Assembly (NCBI GenBank): GCA_009996675.1
Contig: JAACZQ010000053.1
Coordinates: 1-42,182 of the forward strand
Source of the DNA: Chitinophagaceae bacterium
Lineage (GTDB): Bacteria > Bacteroidota > Bacteroidia > Chitinophagales > Chitinophagaceae
Direction of reading: 5' to 3'
DNA length: 42,182 bases
Shown: piece by piece, positions 1-7,972 of the stretch
Layout of the letters: every line of letters begins with the position of its first letter
Numbering within the stretch: position 1 is the first letter of the stretch
Made by a program: the position numbers and the translations under genes
Notes under the pieces: generated by a model
What the model was told of the DNA's origin: nothing
The model's database searches: none
The model's input: the letters and a program-made list of their open reading frames with translations, nothing else

Positions 1-232
1 GAGCAGGGGGAAATCGGGGAGTTCTATTGTATCTATCTTAACCATTCGCTTAAATATCGGTCAAACTGCTGAAAACCAGTATCCGACAACCTGTTACGGG
101 TATAGGATGGCTTTTTGGCCGGACAAAGGGCTAAAATCAATCCTGACCGGAGCCCGAGTATCATCCGATACCTGTACCTTAGTTGGCAGACAGTTTGGAA
201 CTGCAAATTTACAAGCTTATTTGTCAATACGC

Positions 233-1144
233 ATGAATCAGAGAAACGGATTAAGCTACCCGGTACAGTTTGCCCTTTTACTGGCATTGGTTGGGTCGAG
301 TATGATCATTGGGTCCTTATTGGTGGCCCTGCTTGCGGCCCAGCTCATGGGCGTATCCTTATTACAGGTGCCCGATGCCCTGAATTTGCCGGAACATGCC
401 AATGTATCCCGCCTGTTTAATACCCTGGGAACCTTGGTATCATTTTTACTGCCGGTATTGATTTTTGTACGGATACAGCAAAAAAAAGCATGGTCCTACC
501 TGGGCTTGAACAAGGGTGCCAATATCCGTCAGGTATTCCTGGTAGTGCTGATTTCCCTGGCCGGTATGGTATTGAGCGGGGCATTGGGTGAACTCAACCA
601 GCATATTGTATTACCCGGTTCCTGGCAGCAGAAAGCACAGGCCATGGAACAGGCTTATAAAAGCGCCATGATGAATATGGCCTATATGCCGGGATGGACG
701 GATTTCATACTGGCTTTGCTGGTAATGGCACTGGCTCCGGCCATTTTTGAAGAAGTATTATTCCGTGGTGCTTTTCAGCAATTGTTTGTGGCCTGGACCC
801 GTCGTCCCTGGCTGGGGATCCTGATTGCCAGTATCCTGTTCAGTGCCATCCATTTTTCCTTTTTCGGTTTCCTGCCCAGAGCAGCACTGGGCTTGCTGCT
901 GGGTTTTATCTTTCAGTATACCGGTAAACTCTGGCTGAGCATACTCATGCATTTTCTGAATAATGCCATTGTGGTTACACAACTCTTTATACTGGGTAAG
1001 CAGGGGCAGTCTATTGAGCAAGTGATGGATGATAATACCCCGGTCTGGTGGGGTTTACTGGCAGTGCCGGTACTCTGGTATCTCTTCCGGCTCCTGCAAC
1101 AGGAAACAAATCGTACCTTCCGCAACCATACCGAAACCATTTAA
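233..1144 (+). CDS. CPBP family intramembrane metalloprotease
   Basis: A 303-residue polytopic membrane protein of the CPBP (CAAX protease and bacteriocin-processing) family, expected to cleave substrates within the inner membrane. The three family motifs are present: EExxxR at E173/E174/R178, FxxxH ending at H207 and HxxxN at H240-N244, which together would hold the catalytic metal site. Several hydrophobic segments surround them. The open frame extends upstream to position 107, but that part is not membrane-like or conserved-looking, so the ATG at 233 is chosen; it begins MNQRNG directly before the first hydrophobic segment. The DUF2007 gene follows after about 10 nt and then cdsA, so the three may be cotranscribed. 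The physiological substrate cannot be told from the sequence. Confidence 0.88.
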   Translation: MNQRNGLSYPVQFALLLALVGSSMIIGSLLVALLAAQLMGVSLLQVPDALNLPEHANVSRLFNTLGTLVSFLLPVLIFVRIQQKKAWSYLGLNKGANIRQVFLVVLISLAGMVLSGALGELNQHIVLPGSWQQKAQAMEQAYKSAMMNMAYMPGWTDFILALLVMALAPAIFEEVLFRGAFQQLFVAWTRRPWLGILIASILFSAIHFSFFGFLPRAALGLLLGFIFQYTGKLWLSILMHFLNNAIVVTQLFILGKQGQSIEQVMDDNTPVWWGLLAVPVLWYLFRLLQQETNRTFRNHTETI

Positions 1145-1154
1145 TATTCCTGTC

Positions 1155-1361
1155 GTGCAGCATTGGGAAAAAGTATTCAGTACCCGCGTTTTTTCAGAAG
1201 CTTCCATTGTAAGAGGTATGCTGGAAGAGAATAATATCCCTGTTCAGTTGCTGAATAAGCAGGACAGCAGTTATCCTATGTTCGGGGATATACAGTTGTT
1301 TGTACCCGCTGCTTTTTCAGTAACCGCCAAAGAGCTGATCAATAATACCCTGTTGAATTAG
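1155..1361 (+). CDS. DUF2007 family (putative signal-transducing) small protein
   Basis: A small soluble protein of about 68 residues. It shows the DUF2007 pattern: an N-terminal strand with WEKVFST, an EASIVRGMLEENNIPV helix-strand region, then NKQD followed by a hydrophobic strand reading LFVP. In Bacteroidota such proteins are short single-domain proteins, proposed to be signal-transducing but with no proven function. The frame is open from 1029, but the upstream part overlaps the CPBP gene in another frame and has no family similarity. The best start is therefore the GTG at 1155, just after the CPBP stop. No ATG is available in the right place, so the exact start is uncertain. Confidence 0.75.
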   Translation: MQHWEKVFSTRVFSEASIVRGMLEENNIPVQLLNKQDSSYPMFGDIQLFVPAAFSVTAKELINNTLLN

Positions 1362-1409
1362 TGATTACCGGGGGCTTGTGTAAATCACAACAAAACCTAT
1401 CTTCACCCC

Positions 1410-2273
1410 ATGGCTTTGAACTTGCAAACCCTCCGTACCCGGGCCCTCACGGCCGTGGTTTTTGTAGCCCTGATGTTAACGGGCTTATTATGGAACCATT
1501 GGAGTTTTCTGGCACTTTTTGTCATGATTCACATCGGTTGCTGGCTGGAATATTTTAAACTCGTGGGCCTGATTGATGCCCGCTACCGAGGCATTTCTTC
1601 TTTGCATCGCTGGGGTGCTATATTGATTGGACTGGGTTTTATGTTTTGGATGACCGACCAGAATTTCCGCATCGGAAATATCCTGTTAAGCGAGATTGGC
1701 CAATGGTTAATACTGGGTGCACTGGCTGGCCTGCTGGTATTCAAGCTCATCAAGACCCGGAAGCCCGACTGGCAGATCATTACCTATACCGTATTGGGTT
1801 TCCTGTATATAGCTATGCCCTGGGGATTGATGATGGACCTGCGTGGTCATTTCAGTAACAGCTTTCTGGCGGGTAAGGGCTGGATACTGCCCATGATCAT
1901 TATCGCCACCATTTGGATCAATGATACCATGGCTTATCTGGTGGGTTCCCTCATTGGTAAAACCCCGTTTTCTTCCATTTCACCCAAAAAAACCTGGGAG
2001 GGTACGGTGGGTGGGGCCATACTGGCTGTTATTGCAGTATCCATGGCCGGCTACTATTATTTTCATTTCGATACCAAAAATATGTTGCTGATTACCAGCA
2101 CTGCGGCCATCATGGGTACGGCGGGTGACCTGCTCGAAAGCAAGCTCAAACGGATGGCGGGTGTGAAAGACAGCGGACAAATCATGCCCGGACATGGCGG
2201 TTTCCTGGATCGCTTCGATTCCCTGCTGCTGGCTACGCCCTATGTATGGCTGGTATTGAACCTCTTTCTCTAA
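1410..2273 (+). CDS. cdsA: Phosphatidate cytidylyltransferase CdsA
   Basis: Converts phosphatidic acid and CTP to CDP-diacylglycerol, the activated intermediate for phospholipid synthesis, at the inner membrane. The protein has 287 residues and about seven or eight hydrophobic segments, a normal length for the family. The C-terminal CdsA signature is intact: S/K-rich helix, K253-D254-S255-G256, then PGHGG at 260-264 and D267-R268-F269-D270. A KKTWEG motif lies before it, at about residue 193. The ATG at 1410 follows the DUF2007 stop by about 50 nt. The psd gene follows within 60 nt, so CDP-diacylglycerol supply and phosphatidylethanolamine formation are linked here. The product would also feed the inositol phospholipid synthase proposed at 36740. 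Confidence 0.95.
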   Translation: MALNLQTLRTRALTAVVFVALMLTGLLWNHWSFLALFVMIHIGCWLEYFKLVGLIDARYRGISSLHRWGAILIGLGFMFWMTDQNFRIGNILLSEIGQWLILGALAGLLVFKLIKTRKPDWQIITYTVLGFLYIAMPWGLMMDLRGHFSNSFLAGKGWILPMIIIATIWINDTMAYLVGSLIGKTPFSSISPKKTWEGTVGGAILAVIAVSMAGYYYFHFDTKNMLLITSTAAIMGTAGDLLESKLKRMAGVKDSGQIMPGHGGFLDRFDSLLLATPYVWLVLNLFL

Positions 2274-2302
2274 GCAATACTGGCCGTTTGCTTCAATCCG
2301 TT

Positions 2303-2310
2303 TACCTTTG
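2303..2310 (+). promoter_or_regulatory. Candidate -7 element (TAnnTTTG type) upstream of psd
   Basis: TACCTTTG matches the Bacteroidota -7 consensus TAnnTTTG exactly and lies 20 nt before the psd ATG. A good TTTG -33 element at the usual spacing is not visible; the nearest TTTG, at 2287-2290, is too close. It may be a secondary promoter inside the cdsA-psd unit. Confidence 0.45.
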
Positions 2311-2329
2311 CCGTTCAACCCATACTGCA

Positions 2330-2989
2330 ATGACCATTCATCGTGAAGGCTATCAATCTATTGGTATTTCAGCACTGATCTTCGGACTGCTGAACCTGGC
2401 TTCTTTTACCTTTTTAAGTGCCCGTATCCCCTGGCTCGCGATCGCCATTTTTATTGTAACCCTGGCCTTACTCCTGTTCATTATCTCCTTTTTCCGCATT
2501 CCCAACCGGCAGCTGACCATTGATGATAACAAGATCATTTGCCCGGCCGATGGTAAAGTGGTGGTGATTGAAGAAATCATTGATGAGGAATTTTTCCAGG
2601 ATAAGCGTTTACAGGTAAGCATCTTCATGAGCCCTGCCAATGTTCACGTGAACCGTAACCCCATGAGTGGAGAAGTGATCTATAATAAATACCATAAAGG
2701 CAAATACCTGGTGGCCTGGCATCCCAAATCCTCCACCGAAAACGAACGTTGGAGTGTGGTGGTGAAGAATAGCCATGGTTCCATCCTCTACAAACAAATT
2801 GCCGGAGCCCTGGCCAAACGCATCTGTAACTATACACAGGTAGGCCAGCAGGTGAACCAGTGCGATGAGTATGGCTTCATCAAATTCGGCAGCCGGGTAG
2901 ATATCCTCCTGCCCGTAGGCACTAAAGTAAATGTTGCAATGAATCAGGTGGTGAAAGGCGGTGTAACCGTACTGGCCAGCTGGGCTTAA
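2330..2989 (+). CDS. psd: Phosphatidylserine decarboxylase family protein (short, pyruvoyl type)
   Basis: Decarboxylates phosphatidylserine to phosphatidylethanolamine at the inner membrane. The 219-residue protein has two N-terminal hydrophobic segments (about 9-30 and 36-55), then the decarboxylase domain with PADGKV, FMSPANVHVNR and the FGSR self-cleavage site. S188 within F186-G187-S188-R189 should become the pyruvoyl group, giving a large beta and a small alpha chain. This is the short GSR-type family rather than the LGST-type E. coli enzyme. The frame is open from 2246, but the ATG at 2330 fits the family length and lies 20 nt after a TACCTTTG element. A phosphatidylserine synthase gene is not in the window. 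Confidence 0.92.
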   Translation: MTIHREGYQSIGISALIFGLLNLASFTFLSARIPWLAIAIFIVTLALLLFIISFFRIPNRQLTIDDNKIICPADGKVVVIEEIIDEEFFQDKRLQVSIFMSPANVHVNRNPMSGEVIYNKYHKGKYLVAWHPKSSTENERWSVVVKNSHGSILYKQIAGALAKRICNYTQVGQQVNQCDEYGFIKFGSRVDILLPVGTKVNVAMNQVVKGGVTVLASWA

Positions 2990-3018
2990 TACCATCGCCG
3001 GGGCTCAAAACAAAACAG

Positions 3019-3900
3019 ATGAAAACTATTGATTTCAGTAATCTTTCCTTTCAGGAAAAACAGCAGTGGCTGCAACACGCTATTGCACCCCGTCCCATTT
3101 GTTTTGCCAGCACCATTGATAAAGATGGTCATGCCAACCTGAGCCCTTTCAGCTTTTTCAACCTGTTTTCTTCCAATCCACCCATTGTGGTGTTTTCACC
3201 TTCCCGTCGCGGCAGAGATAATACGGTTAAACATACCCTGGAGAATGTACTGGAAGTGCCGGAATGTGTGGTGAATATTGTGGAATACGATATGGTACAA
3301 CAAACCAGTCTATCCAGCTGCGAATACCCCAAAGGAACCGATGAATTTGTGAAAGCAGGGTTTACCAAGCAGGCTGCAACCCTGGTACGCCCGCCCATGG
3401 TAAAAGAAGCCAGGATCAAACTGGAGTGTAAAGTGAATGAAGTGAAGAGCCTGGGTGATATTGGTGGCGCCGGTCAGCTGGTAATTGCCGAAGTGCTTTG
3501 CATGCATGTAGATGAAAGCGTGCTGGGTGAAGATGGCAAGATAGATCAGCGTAAACTGCAACTGGTAGCCAGGCTGGGTGGCGACTGGTATTGCCGCGTA
3601 GACGAATCCAATCTATTTAAAGTACCCAAACCCAATACACAACTGGGTATCGGTATTGATCAGTTGCCTGAATCGGTTCGCAACAGTACCATATTAACCG
3701 GTAACCACCTGGGCATGCTGGCCAATGTAGCTGCTTTCCCGGAAATTGATCCGGCTTTTGCCGATGATCAGGTTAAACAGATCTTCCAATATTTTTCCGT
3801 GAACCCGGTGGAGATGGAAAAAGAACTACACCATTATGCTGCTGCCTTGCTGGACGCCGGCGATATTGCGAAAGCCTGGCAGGTATTGCTTTGCAACTAA
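3019..3900 (+). CDS. Flavin reductase family protein (FMN-binding split barrel)
   Basis: A soluble 293-residue protein with a flavin-reductase-like split-barrel domain in roughly residues 15-210. Visible family features are the IAPRPICFAST strand, the following NLSPFSFFN segment and PPIVVFSP, which together form the FMN-binding core in flavoredoxin-like proteins. The last 80 residues form a helical extension that I do not recognise. It probably binds FMN and reduces flavin or a small substrate with NAD(P)H, but the partner is unknown. The gene ends convergently with the glycosyltransferase; the two reading frames overlap by 4 nt at their stop codons (CTAA read from both sides). Confidence 0.85.
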   Translation: MKTIDFSNLSFQEKQQWLQHAIAPRPICFASTIDKDGHANLSPFSFFNLFSSNPPIVVFSPSRRGRDNTVKHTLENVLEVPECVVNIVEYDMVQQTSLSSCEYPKGTDEFVKAGFTKQAATLVRPPMVKEARIKLECKVNEVKSLGDIGGAGQLVIAEVLCMHVDESVLGEDGKIDQRKLQLVARLGGDWYCRVDESNLFKVPKPNTQLGIGIDQLPESVRNSTILTGNHLGMLANVAAFPEIDPAFADDQVKQIFQYFSVNPVEMEKELHHYAAALLDAGDIAKAWQVLLCN

Positions 3901-4952
3901 AATAAAGTAACCAGATCTTCTTCATTCAACCAGGCATCTGGTGTATCTGAAGCACGCAGACTTCTGCCCAGTTCTATAGTCTGTTGTACAATATCGTAAG
4001 TGCTGTGTGATAAGGCTAAGGGCTGCACCGTTTTTGTCTGCAGCCAGTTTTGTACCTGCATCGGAAAATCTGCTTTGATCTTATCCACCACTACTACACC
4101 CATGGCCTGCATGGCCGCCGCATTACACAATTGCTCGTATTGTCCGCGTATGGGTAAACAAAGCAACGGCTTGCCCAGATACAATGCTTCTGCAGGTGTT
4201 TCAAAACCAGCACCGGTTATGACACCAGCTGCATGAATCATACTTTGGGTAAATCCGTCATGGCTGATGGGTAGGAATGTAATATGACCAACCCTTGTAA
4301 CCTGCTTCACTTGTTTAGAGAATACTTCAAACCGCAGATCGGTTAATGATGCCAGGGCTTTGCTAATTTCCTGGTCGCTGTAGTGTGAGAGGTATACGGT
4401 AATATGACCCCTGTTCTCCGGAACGGCCTGCAGGATTGTTGATTTGATAACAGGGGGATAAATAAAGTCATCATAAGCCGAAAAATGCAAACCCATATAA
4501 GCGCTGGCCGGGGCATACTGTTGCAATACCCATTCACCCATGATATCTTTTTTAGCAGCACGTGGTGTATACCTGCTTTGAAAACTGGCCTGGTGCCCAA
4601 ATCCGATCGAAGGAACTTTCTTTAAACGGCAGGCCAATGCAGTGATGCTGTCAAAATCGTTCAACACTATATCGTATTGCTCCACAGGAAGCTCCCTGGC
4701 ATCTTTCCAGATACGACGCAGGTTCAGCTCCTTCCACATGCGCCAGTAATCCAGGCCACCAGTATTCCCATAAAACAAACTCAAACCATTACTGCGGTAA
4801 CGCACAGGCAGTTTGGGTTGCAGGTGGCTGTTGCTGCCGCTGAGGAATACATCCACTGTTCCGTACTGTTCTAAAAAAGGCAGGATTTCCATGGCACGGC
4901 TGATATGTCCGTTCCCGGTAGCTTGTACAGCGTATAATATTTTGGCTGGCAT
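3897..4952 (-). CDS. Glycosyltransferase (MurG/UGT-like GT-B fold)
   Basis: A predicted GT-B fold glycosyltransferase of 351 residues without a signal peptide. The N-terminus carries a beta strand followed by a glycine-rich GNGHISRA loop (residues 13-20), as in MurG-like and macroside-type transferases. The C-terminal half has GAGFETPAEALYLGKP at about 246-261, which matches the nucleotide-sugar-binding motif of this fold. It starts 3 nt after the stop of the metallophosphoesterase gene, so the two are almost certainly cotranscribed and translationally close. Together with an LpxH-like phosphatase this suggests glycolipid or envelope glycoconjugate synthesis, but donor and acceptor cannot be inferred. 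Confidence 0.82.
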   Translation of the reverse strand: MPAKILYAVQATGNGHISRAMEILPFLEQYGTVDVFLSGSNSHLQPKLPVRYRSNGLSLFYGNTGGLDYWRMWKELNLRRIWKDARELPVEQYDIVLNDFDSITALACRLKKVPSIGFGHQASFQSRYTPRAAKKDIMGEWVLQQYAPASAYMGLHFSAYDDFIYPPVIKSTILQAVPENRGHITVYLSHYSDQEISKALASLTDLRFEVFSKQVKQVTRVGHITFLPISHDGFTQSMIHAAGVITGAGFETPAEALYLGKPLLCLPIRGQYEQLCNAAAMQAMGVVVVDKIKADFPMQVQNWLQTKTVQPLALSHSTYDIVQQTIELGRSLRASDTPDAWLNEEDLVTLF

Positions 4953-4955
4953 AGT

Positions 4956-5810
4956 TTATTGCATGACTAAGGAGTGAAGAAATAAAGCCACTTCGTCGGT
5001 GACGACATTCAGTTGCGGGAGTTTCTTTTCCATAGTTACCACAGGCGCAACTGAGGAAGTAAACTGTTTTTCATCGTACTGATAAATCTGCCATTCCTGG
5101 TGACTGTATTCCAGTGCTGTGAGGTTCTCGATCCAGTCGCCGCTGTTGAGGTACACTACCGAACCTTCTTTTGTAGTAACAGTGCGGTGTTGCGGCTGGT
5201 GGATATGACCACAGATCACATAATCGTATTTTTTTTCAATCGCCAGTTCAGCGGCAGTTTGCTCGAAATTGCCGATCCAGGATACGGCTTTCTTCACCCC
5301 GTTCTTTACTTTCTTGCTGAAGCTCATCTTTTCGCGCCCGATGGATTTCAGGAACCAGTTGATGAAACGATTGATCAGGATCAGCAGGTCGTAACCATGC
5401 CCGCCCAGTTTGGCCAGCAGTTTGGCGCTGCCTCTGGTGGTGGCATCAAATACATCGCCATGGAAGATCCAGGTCATTTTACCATTGATCTCCATCACCA
5501 CTTTATCGGTGAGCTGGAAATTGCCCAATTGCATATCGCTGTAACGACGCAGCACTTCATCATGGTTGCCGGTGATATAAATAACACGGGTGCCTTTACT
5601 GAGCAGGTGCATGATTTCCTTGATCACCTGCATATGTGCTACAGGGAAATAACGTTTCTTGAACTGCCAGATATCAATGATATCGCCATTCAGGACCAGT
5701 ATCTGCGGCTGGATACTTTTGAGGTAGTTAACAATTTCAGTGGCATGACATCCATAAGTGCCCAAATGCAGATCACTCATCACCACCACGTCTAACAAAC
5801 GTCTTTCCAT
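4956..5810 (-). CDS. UDP-2,3-diacylglucosamine diphosphatase-like metallophosphoesterase
   Basis: A calcineurin-like phosphoesterase of 284 residues resembling the LpxH/LpxI-replacement group found in Bacteroidota. All metal-ligand motifs are visible: D13-x-H15, N41-G42-D43, G81-N82-H83-D84, H117-G118-D119 and G201-H202-x-H204. A positively charged helical cap (about 140-175), rich in Lys and hydrophobic residues, could sit on the membrane as in LpxH. The frame continues upstream to a TTG at 5828, but the ATG at 5810 (MERRLLD) is preferred. Likely activity is hydrolysis of a lipid-linked pyrophosphate, but whether it is the true lipid A enzyme is uncertain. It is first in a two-gene unit with the downstream glycosyltransferase. 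Confidence 0.83.
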   Translation of the reverse strand: MERRLLDVVVMSDLHLGTYGCHATEIVNYLKSIQPQILVLNGDIIDIWQFKKRYFPVAHMQVIKEIMHLLSKGTRVIYITGNHDEVLRRYSDMQLGNFQLTDKVVMEINGKMTWIFHGDVFDATTRGSAKLLAKLGGHGYDLLILINRFINWFLKSIGREKMSFSKKVKNGVKKAVSWIGNFEQTAAELAIEKKYDYVICGHIHQPQHRTVTTKEGSVVYLNSGDWIENLTALEYSHQEWQIYQYDEKQFTSSVAPVVTMEKKLPQLNVVTDEVALFLHSLVMQ

Positions 5811-5916
5811 ACGGAGGGAGTTTAGCAAAATTGCTGCAGGCGTATGAACGGAATGTTAGGAAAGGATGAAGGAAATGTTATGAATATGAGGGTAAAGGTG
5901 AAACGCCGGCAACTAA

Positions 5917-5963
5917 AAGAGTTGTGATTTGTTGCGAACCAAAAACAACAAACTACAACTCTT
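5917..5963 (-). terminator. Rho-independent terminator after the methyltransferase gene
   Basis: Two 18-nt arms (5917-5934 and 5946-5963) pair with two mismatches around an 11-nt loop. Read on the minus strand, the stem is followed by a T-rich run. It lies 23 nt beyond the stop of the methyltransferase gene at 5986, as expected for its terminator. Confidence 0.8.
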
Positions 5964-5985
5964 ATATAGTACAACCGGAAATAGG

Positions 5986-6798
5986 CTATACGGAAACCGT
6001 CACTTTCAAGAAAGTAGCAGGTATGGTTGTGCTACTTGCTTCTGTACTTTTATTCTGACTTTGGAACAAGGACTCCAGCTCTTCCTGCAGTTTTGATGCT
6101 TGTCCGTTTTTTTCTGCTGCTTCAAATGCATTCATGGTGGGGCCGTAATAGGTTTTGAATACCTGTACAAATGCCGATGGTGAATAAGGAGCACTGAATG
6201 TAAAACTGTCTTTAACACAGTTGATCTGATCCTTTTTGATGCCTGCCTGTGCAAAACGTTCAATTACTTCTTCCTCCTTGCCCCATAACATCGGACTGAT
6301 GAATCCCTCCGGTGGCGGTGGTGTATAGGCAGAACTGATTTTTAGTATTTGTGCTACCAGCGTTGGGTCCCCGGGTATCCAGTTCCCCATCACTATTTTA
6401 CCGCCGGGTTTGGTTACTCGTACCATTTCTTTGGCAACGTCAACTGGCTTGGGTGCGAACATGGCACCAAAAATGCTGATGACGAGGTCAAATTGTTTGT
6501 CGGCCAAATCAACAAGTGCAATGGCATCGCCCTCCTGGAAACGGCAGTTAGTCAGGCCTTCTTCTGCAACGCGCCTATTACCCGCTGCTACCAGGTTGCT
6601 TGCTATATCAACACCCAGCACCGATGCTGCCAATTTAGCGGCCGGTATAGCCGTGGTGCCGTCGCCACAACCCAGGTCGAGGATATGATCACTCTTGGTA
6701 ATGCCCAAAGATGCTACCAGCGCTTCACCGCTTTTGCGCATGGTTTTGGCCAGCTGGGTAAAATCGCCTTTTTCCCAAAGCATTTTATTTGCGTTCAT
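5986..6798 (-). CDS. Class I SAM-dependent methyltransferase
   Basis: A 270-residue cytosolic methyltransferase with a Rossmann-fold SAM site. Motif I, LDLGCGDG, lies at about residues 41-48, the acidic VLGVDIA end of strand 2 follows, then a GDA segment, and the post-motif VTKPGGKIVMGNW strand. The architecture is close to UbiE/Coq5-like small-molecule methyltransferases that act on lipids, quinones or small metabolites. The N-terminal MLWEKGDFTQLA segment is typical of a subgroup common in soil bacteria. The gene stands alone between the SDR gene and a strong terminator. An inverted repeat lies about 40 nt upstream of the ATG. The substrate is unknown. Confidence 0.85.
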   Translation of the reverse strand: MNANKMLWEKGDFTQLAKTMRKSGEALVASLGITKSDHILDLGCGDGTTAIPAAKLAASVLGVDIASNLVAAGNRRVAEEGLTNCRFQEGDAIALVDLADKQFDLVISIFGAMFAPKPVDVAKEMVRVTKPGGKIVMGNWIPGDPTLVAQILKISSAYTPPPPEGFISPMLWGKEEEVIERFAQAGIKKDQINCVKDSFTFSAPYSPSAFVQVFKTYYGPTMNAFEAAEKNGQASKLQEELESLFQSQNKSTEASSTTIPATFLKVTVSV

Positions 6799-6838
6799 GT
6801 TTGCTATTTTAATGATGAATGGAAATCAATGTGTATGA

Positions 6839-6860
6839 ATGTTCCGATAAGCCGGAACAT
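6839..6860. repeat. Inverted repeat upstream of the methyltransferase gene
   Basis: Arms ATGTTCCG and CGGAACAT (8 bp, perfect) are separated by 6 nt, about 40 nt upstream of the methyltransferase ATG. It could be a regulator-binding site or a 5' leader hairpin. No partner regulator is recognisable nearby. Confidence 0.45.
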
Positions 6861-7054
6861 AGTTGTATCACTGGCTAAGCGATGGATGACAACCTTGCCT
6901 TCAGCTCCAGGCCCTACAGTTATTTATGCAGTATCAAAAGGGAGAGGGGGGACGCTAATGTAATCGTTGTTTTCAATAAATCAAACAGAAACGGGAAATA
7001 AGGGAGGGCTGATTTTTAATGCCTTGTTTATCAGAAGCATAGGGGAAGTGGGGA

Positions 7055-7165
7055 GTAGTCAATAGTGAGTAGTCAGTAGTGAGTGAGGGGGCGAAAGGGG
7101 CTGTCTGTCTCCAGGCAGTGACCAACTGACCACAATCAAAAAATCAAAAAATCAAAAAGTCAAAC
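7055..7165. repeat. Simple tandem repeats in the 6.8-7.17 kb intergenic stretch
   Basis: The 374-bp gap between the methyltransferase start and the SDR stop holds no credible gene. It contains two adjacent copies of the 14-mer GTAGTCARTAGTGA (7055-7068 and 7069-7082) and, further on, about four copies of an 8-mer AATCAAAA (7134-7165, the last degenerate). The only other structure seen is the inverted repeat at 6839-6860. These look like slippage-prone spacer repeats. Confidence 0.7.
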
Positions 7166-7172
7166 TTTCCAC

Positions 7173-7871
7173 TCACAGGTCTCCCAGTTGTGGTCTCAGT
7201 ACAAGGTCTTCTACCACAGCCATGGGTGAGAGTTGTGATGCGGTGTAGATCATTTGCGCAATATCGGCAGCTGCCATGATGCGTTTGGGGTCGATGTTGG
7301 AGCCATCCCAACTGGCAGTGAGAACGGCGCCGGGGTATACGGCCGTGACTTTAATACCAAAAGGTTTCATTTCCTCGCGCAGGTTGCGACTGAAGCCAGC
7401 CAATGCATATTTGCTGATACTATAACTGCCACCATTGGCATAGGCATGTAAGGAGGCAATGGAACAGATATTGAAGATATGTCCGCTCTTGCGCGCCATC
7501 ATATCCGGTAAGAGTAATCGGGTGAGGTGGTAGGCACTGAAGAGATTGGATTGGAGCATTTCTTCCAGTGAGCCTTCGGGTTCATTGTGTACACTGCCGG
7601 GTATAAAGTGACCGGCATTATTCACCACAATATCCGGTACGCCCTGCTCCAGGCACCAGCTGGCAAAAGCCTGAATATCTTCCCGTTGGGTCATATCTGC
7701 CGGCTTTGCTTTGATCACCGCTTCGGGAAAACGCGTTTGCAGTTCCTGGAGGGTATCATAGAGTTGTTTGCTGCCCCTGCTGCATAAGAGAAGGCTATGA
7801 CCTGCTACTGCGAATGATTCGGCAATGGCTTTGCCAATACCCCTGGATGCACCGGTAACCACAACTAACAT
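7173..7871 (-). CDS. Short-chain dehydrogenase/reductase (SDR)
   Basis: A classical SDR of 232 residues, a cytosolic NAD(P)H-dependent oxidoreductase. Visible motifs are the TGASRGIG cofactor loop at 6-13, N84-N85-A86-G87, the catalytic Ser137, and Tyr150/Lys154 in the Y-x3-K motif. The basic residue in the glycine-rich loop (R10) and S31-R32 after the second strand suggest NADPH preference. Length and motif spacing are close to 3-oxoacyl-ACP reductase-like enzymes, but the substrate cannot be assigned. It is divergent from the YjjG-type nucleotidase gene, with about 100 bp of shared promoter region. Confidence 0.88.
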   Translation of the reverse strand: MLVVVTGASRGIGKAIAESFAVAGHSLLLCSRGSKQLYDTLQELQTRFPEAVIKAKPADMTQREDIQAFASWCLEQGVPDIVVNNAGHFIPGSVHNEPEGSLEEMLQSNLFSAYHLTRLLLPDMMARKSGHIFNICSIASLHAYANGGSYSISKYALAGFSRNLREEMKPFGIKVTAVYPGAVLTASWDGSNIDPKRIMAAADIAQMIYTASQLSPMAVVEDLVLRPQLGDL

Positions 7872-7934
7872 AGGAAACTGTTTAGAAGTACAATCAATAT
7901 GCTAAATAAATCATTTTCCATAGAAAACAGCCGC

Positions 7935-7968
7935 TTTGTTTAAATGGTGTGGCGATTACTTAATTTTG
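7935..7968 (+). promoter_or_regulatory. Candidate promoter of the YjjG-type gene
   Basis: TTTG at 7935-7938 and TAATTTTG at 7961-7968 (exact TAnnTTTG) are separated by 22 nt. The -7 element ends only 4 nt before the ATG at 7973, so transcription would begin at or very near the start codon. Confidence 0.5.
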
Positions 7969-7972
7969 GCAT

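Noticed and set aside
107..232. N-terminal extension of the CPBP protease frame to an ATG at 107
   Set aside because: The 42 extra residues are not membrane-like, have no family similarity and lie in DNA open in more than one frame; the ATG at 233 directly precedes the first hydrophobic segment.
5100..5795. Long plus-strand frame of 231 codons opposite the phosphoesterase gene
   Set aside because: It is the mirror of a well-supported gene with all metal-binding motifs; the translation has no recognisable domain and is rich in His, Gln and Phe, as expected from a reverse frame.
6349..6963. Plus-strand frame of 204 codons opposite the methyltransferase
   Set aside because: It is a shadow of a gene with clear SAM-binding motifs; it runs into non-coding spacer DNA.
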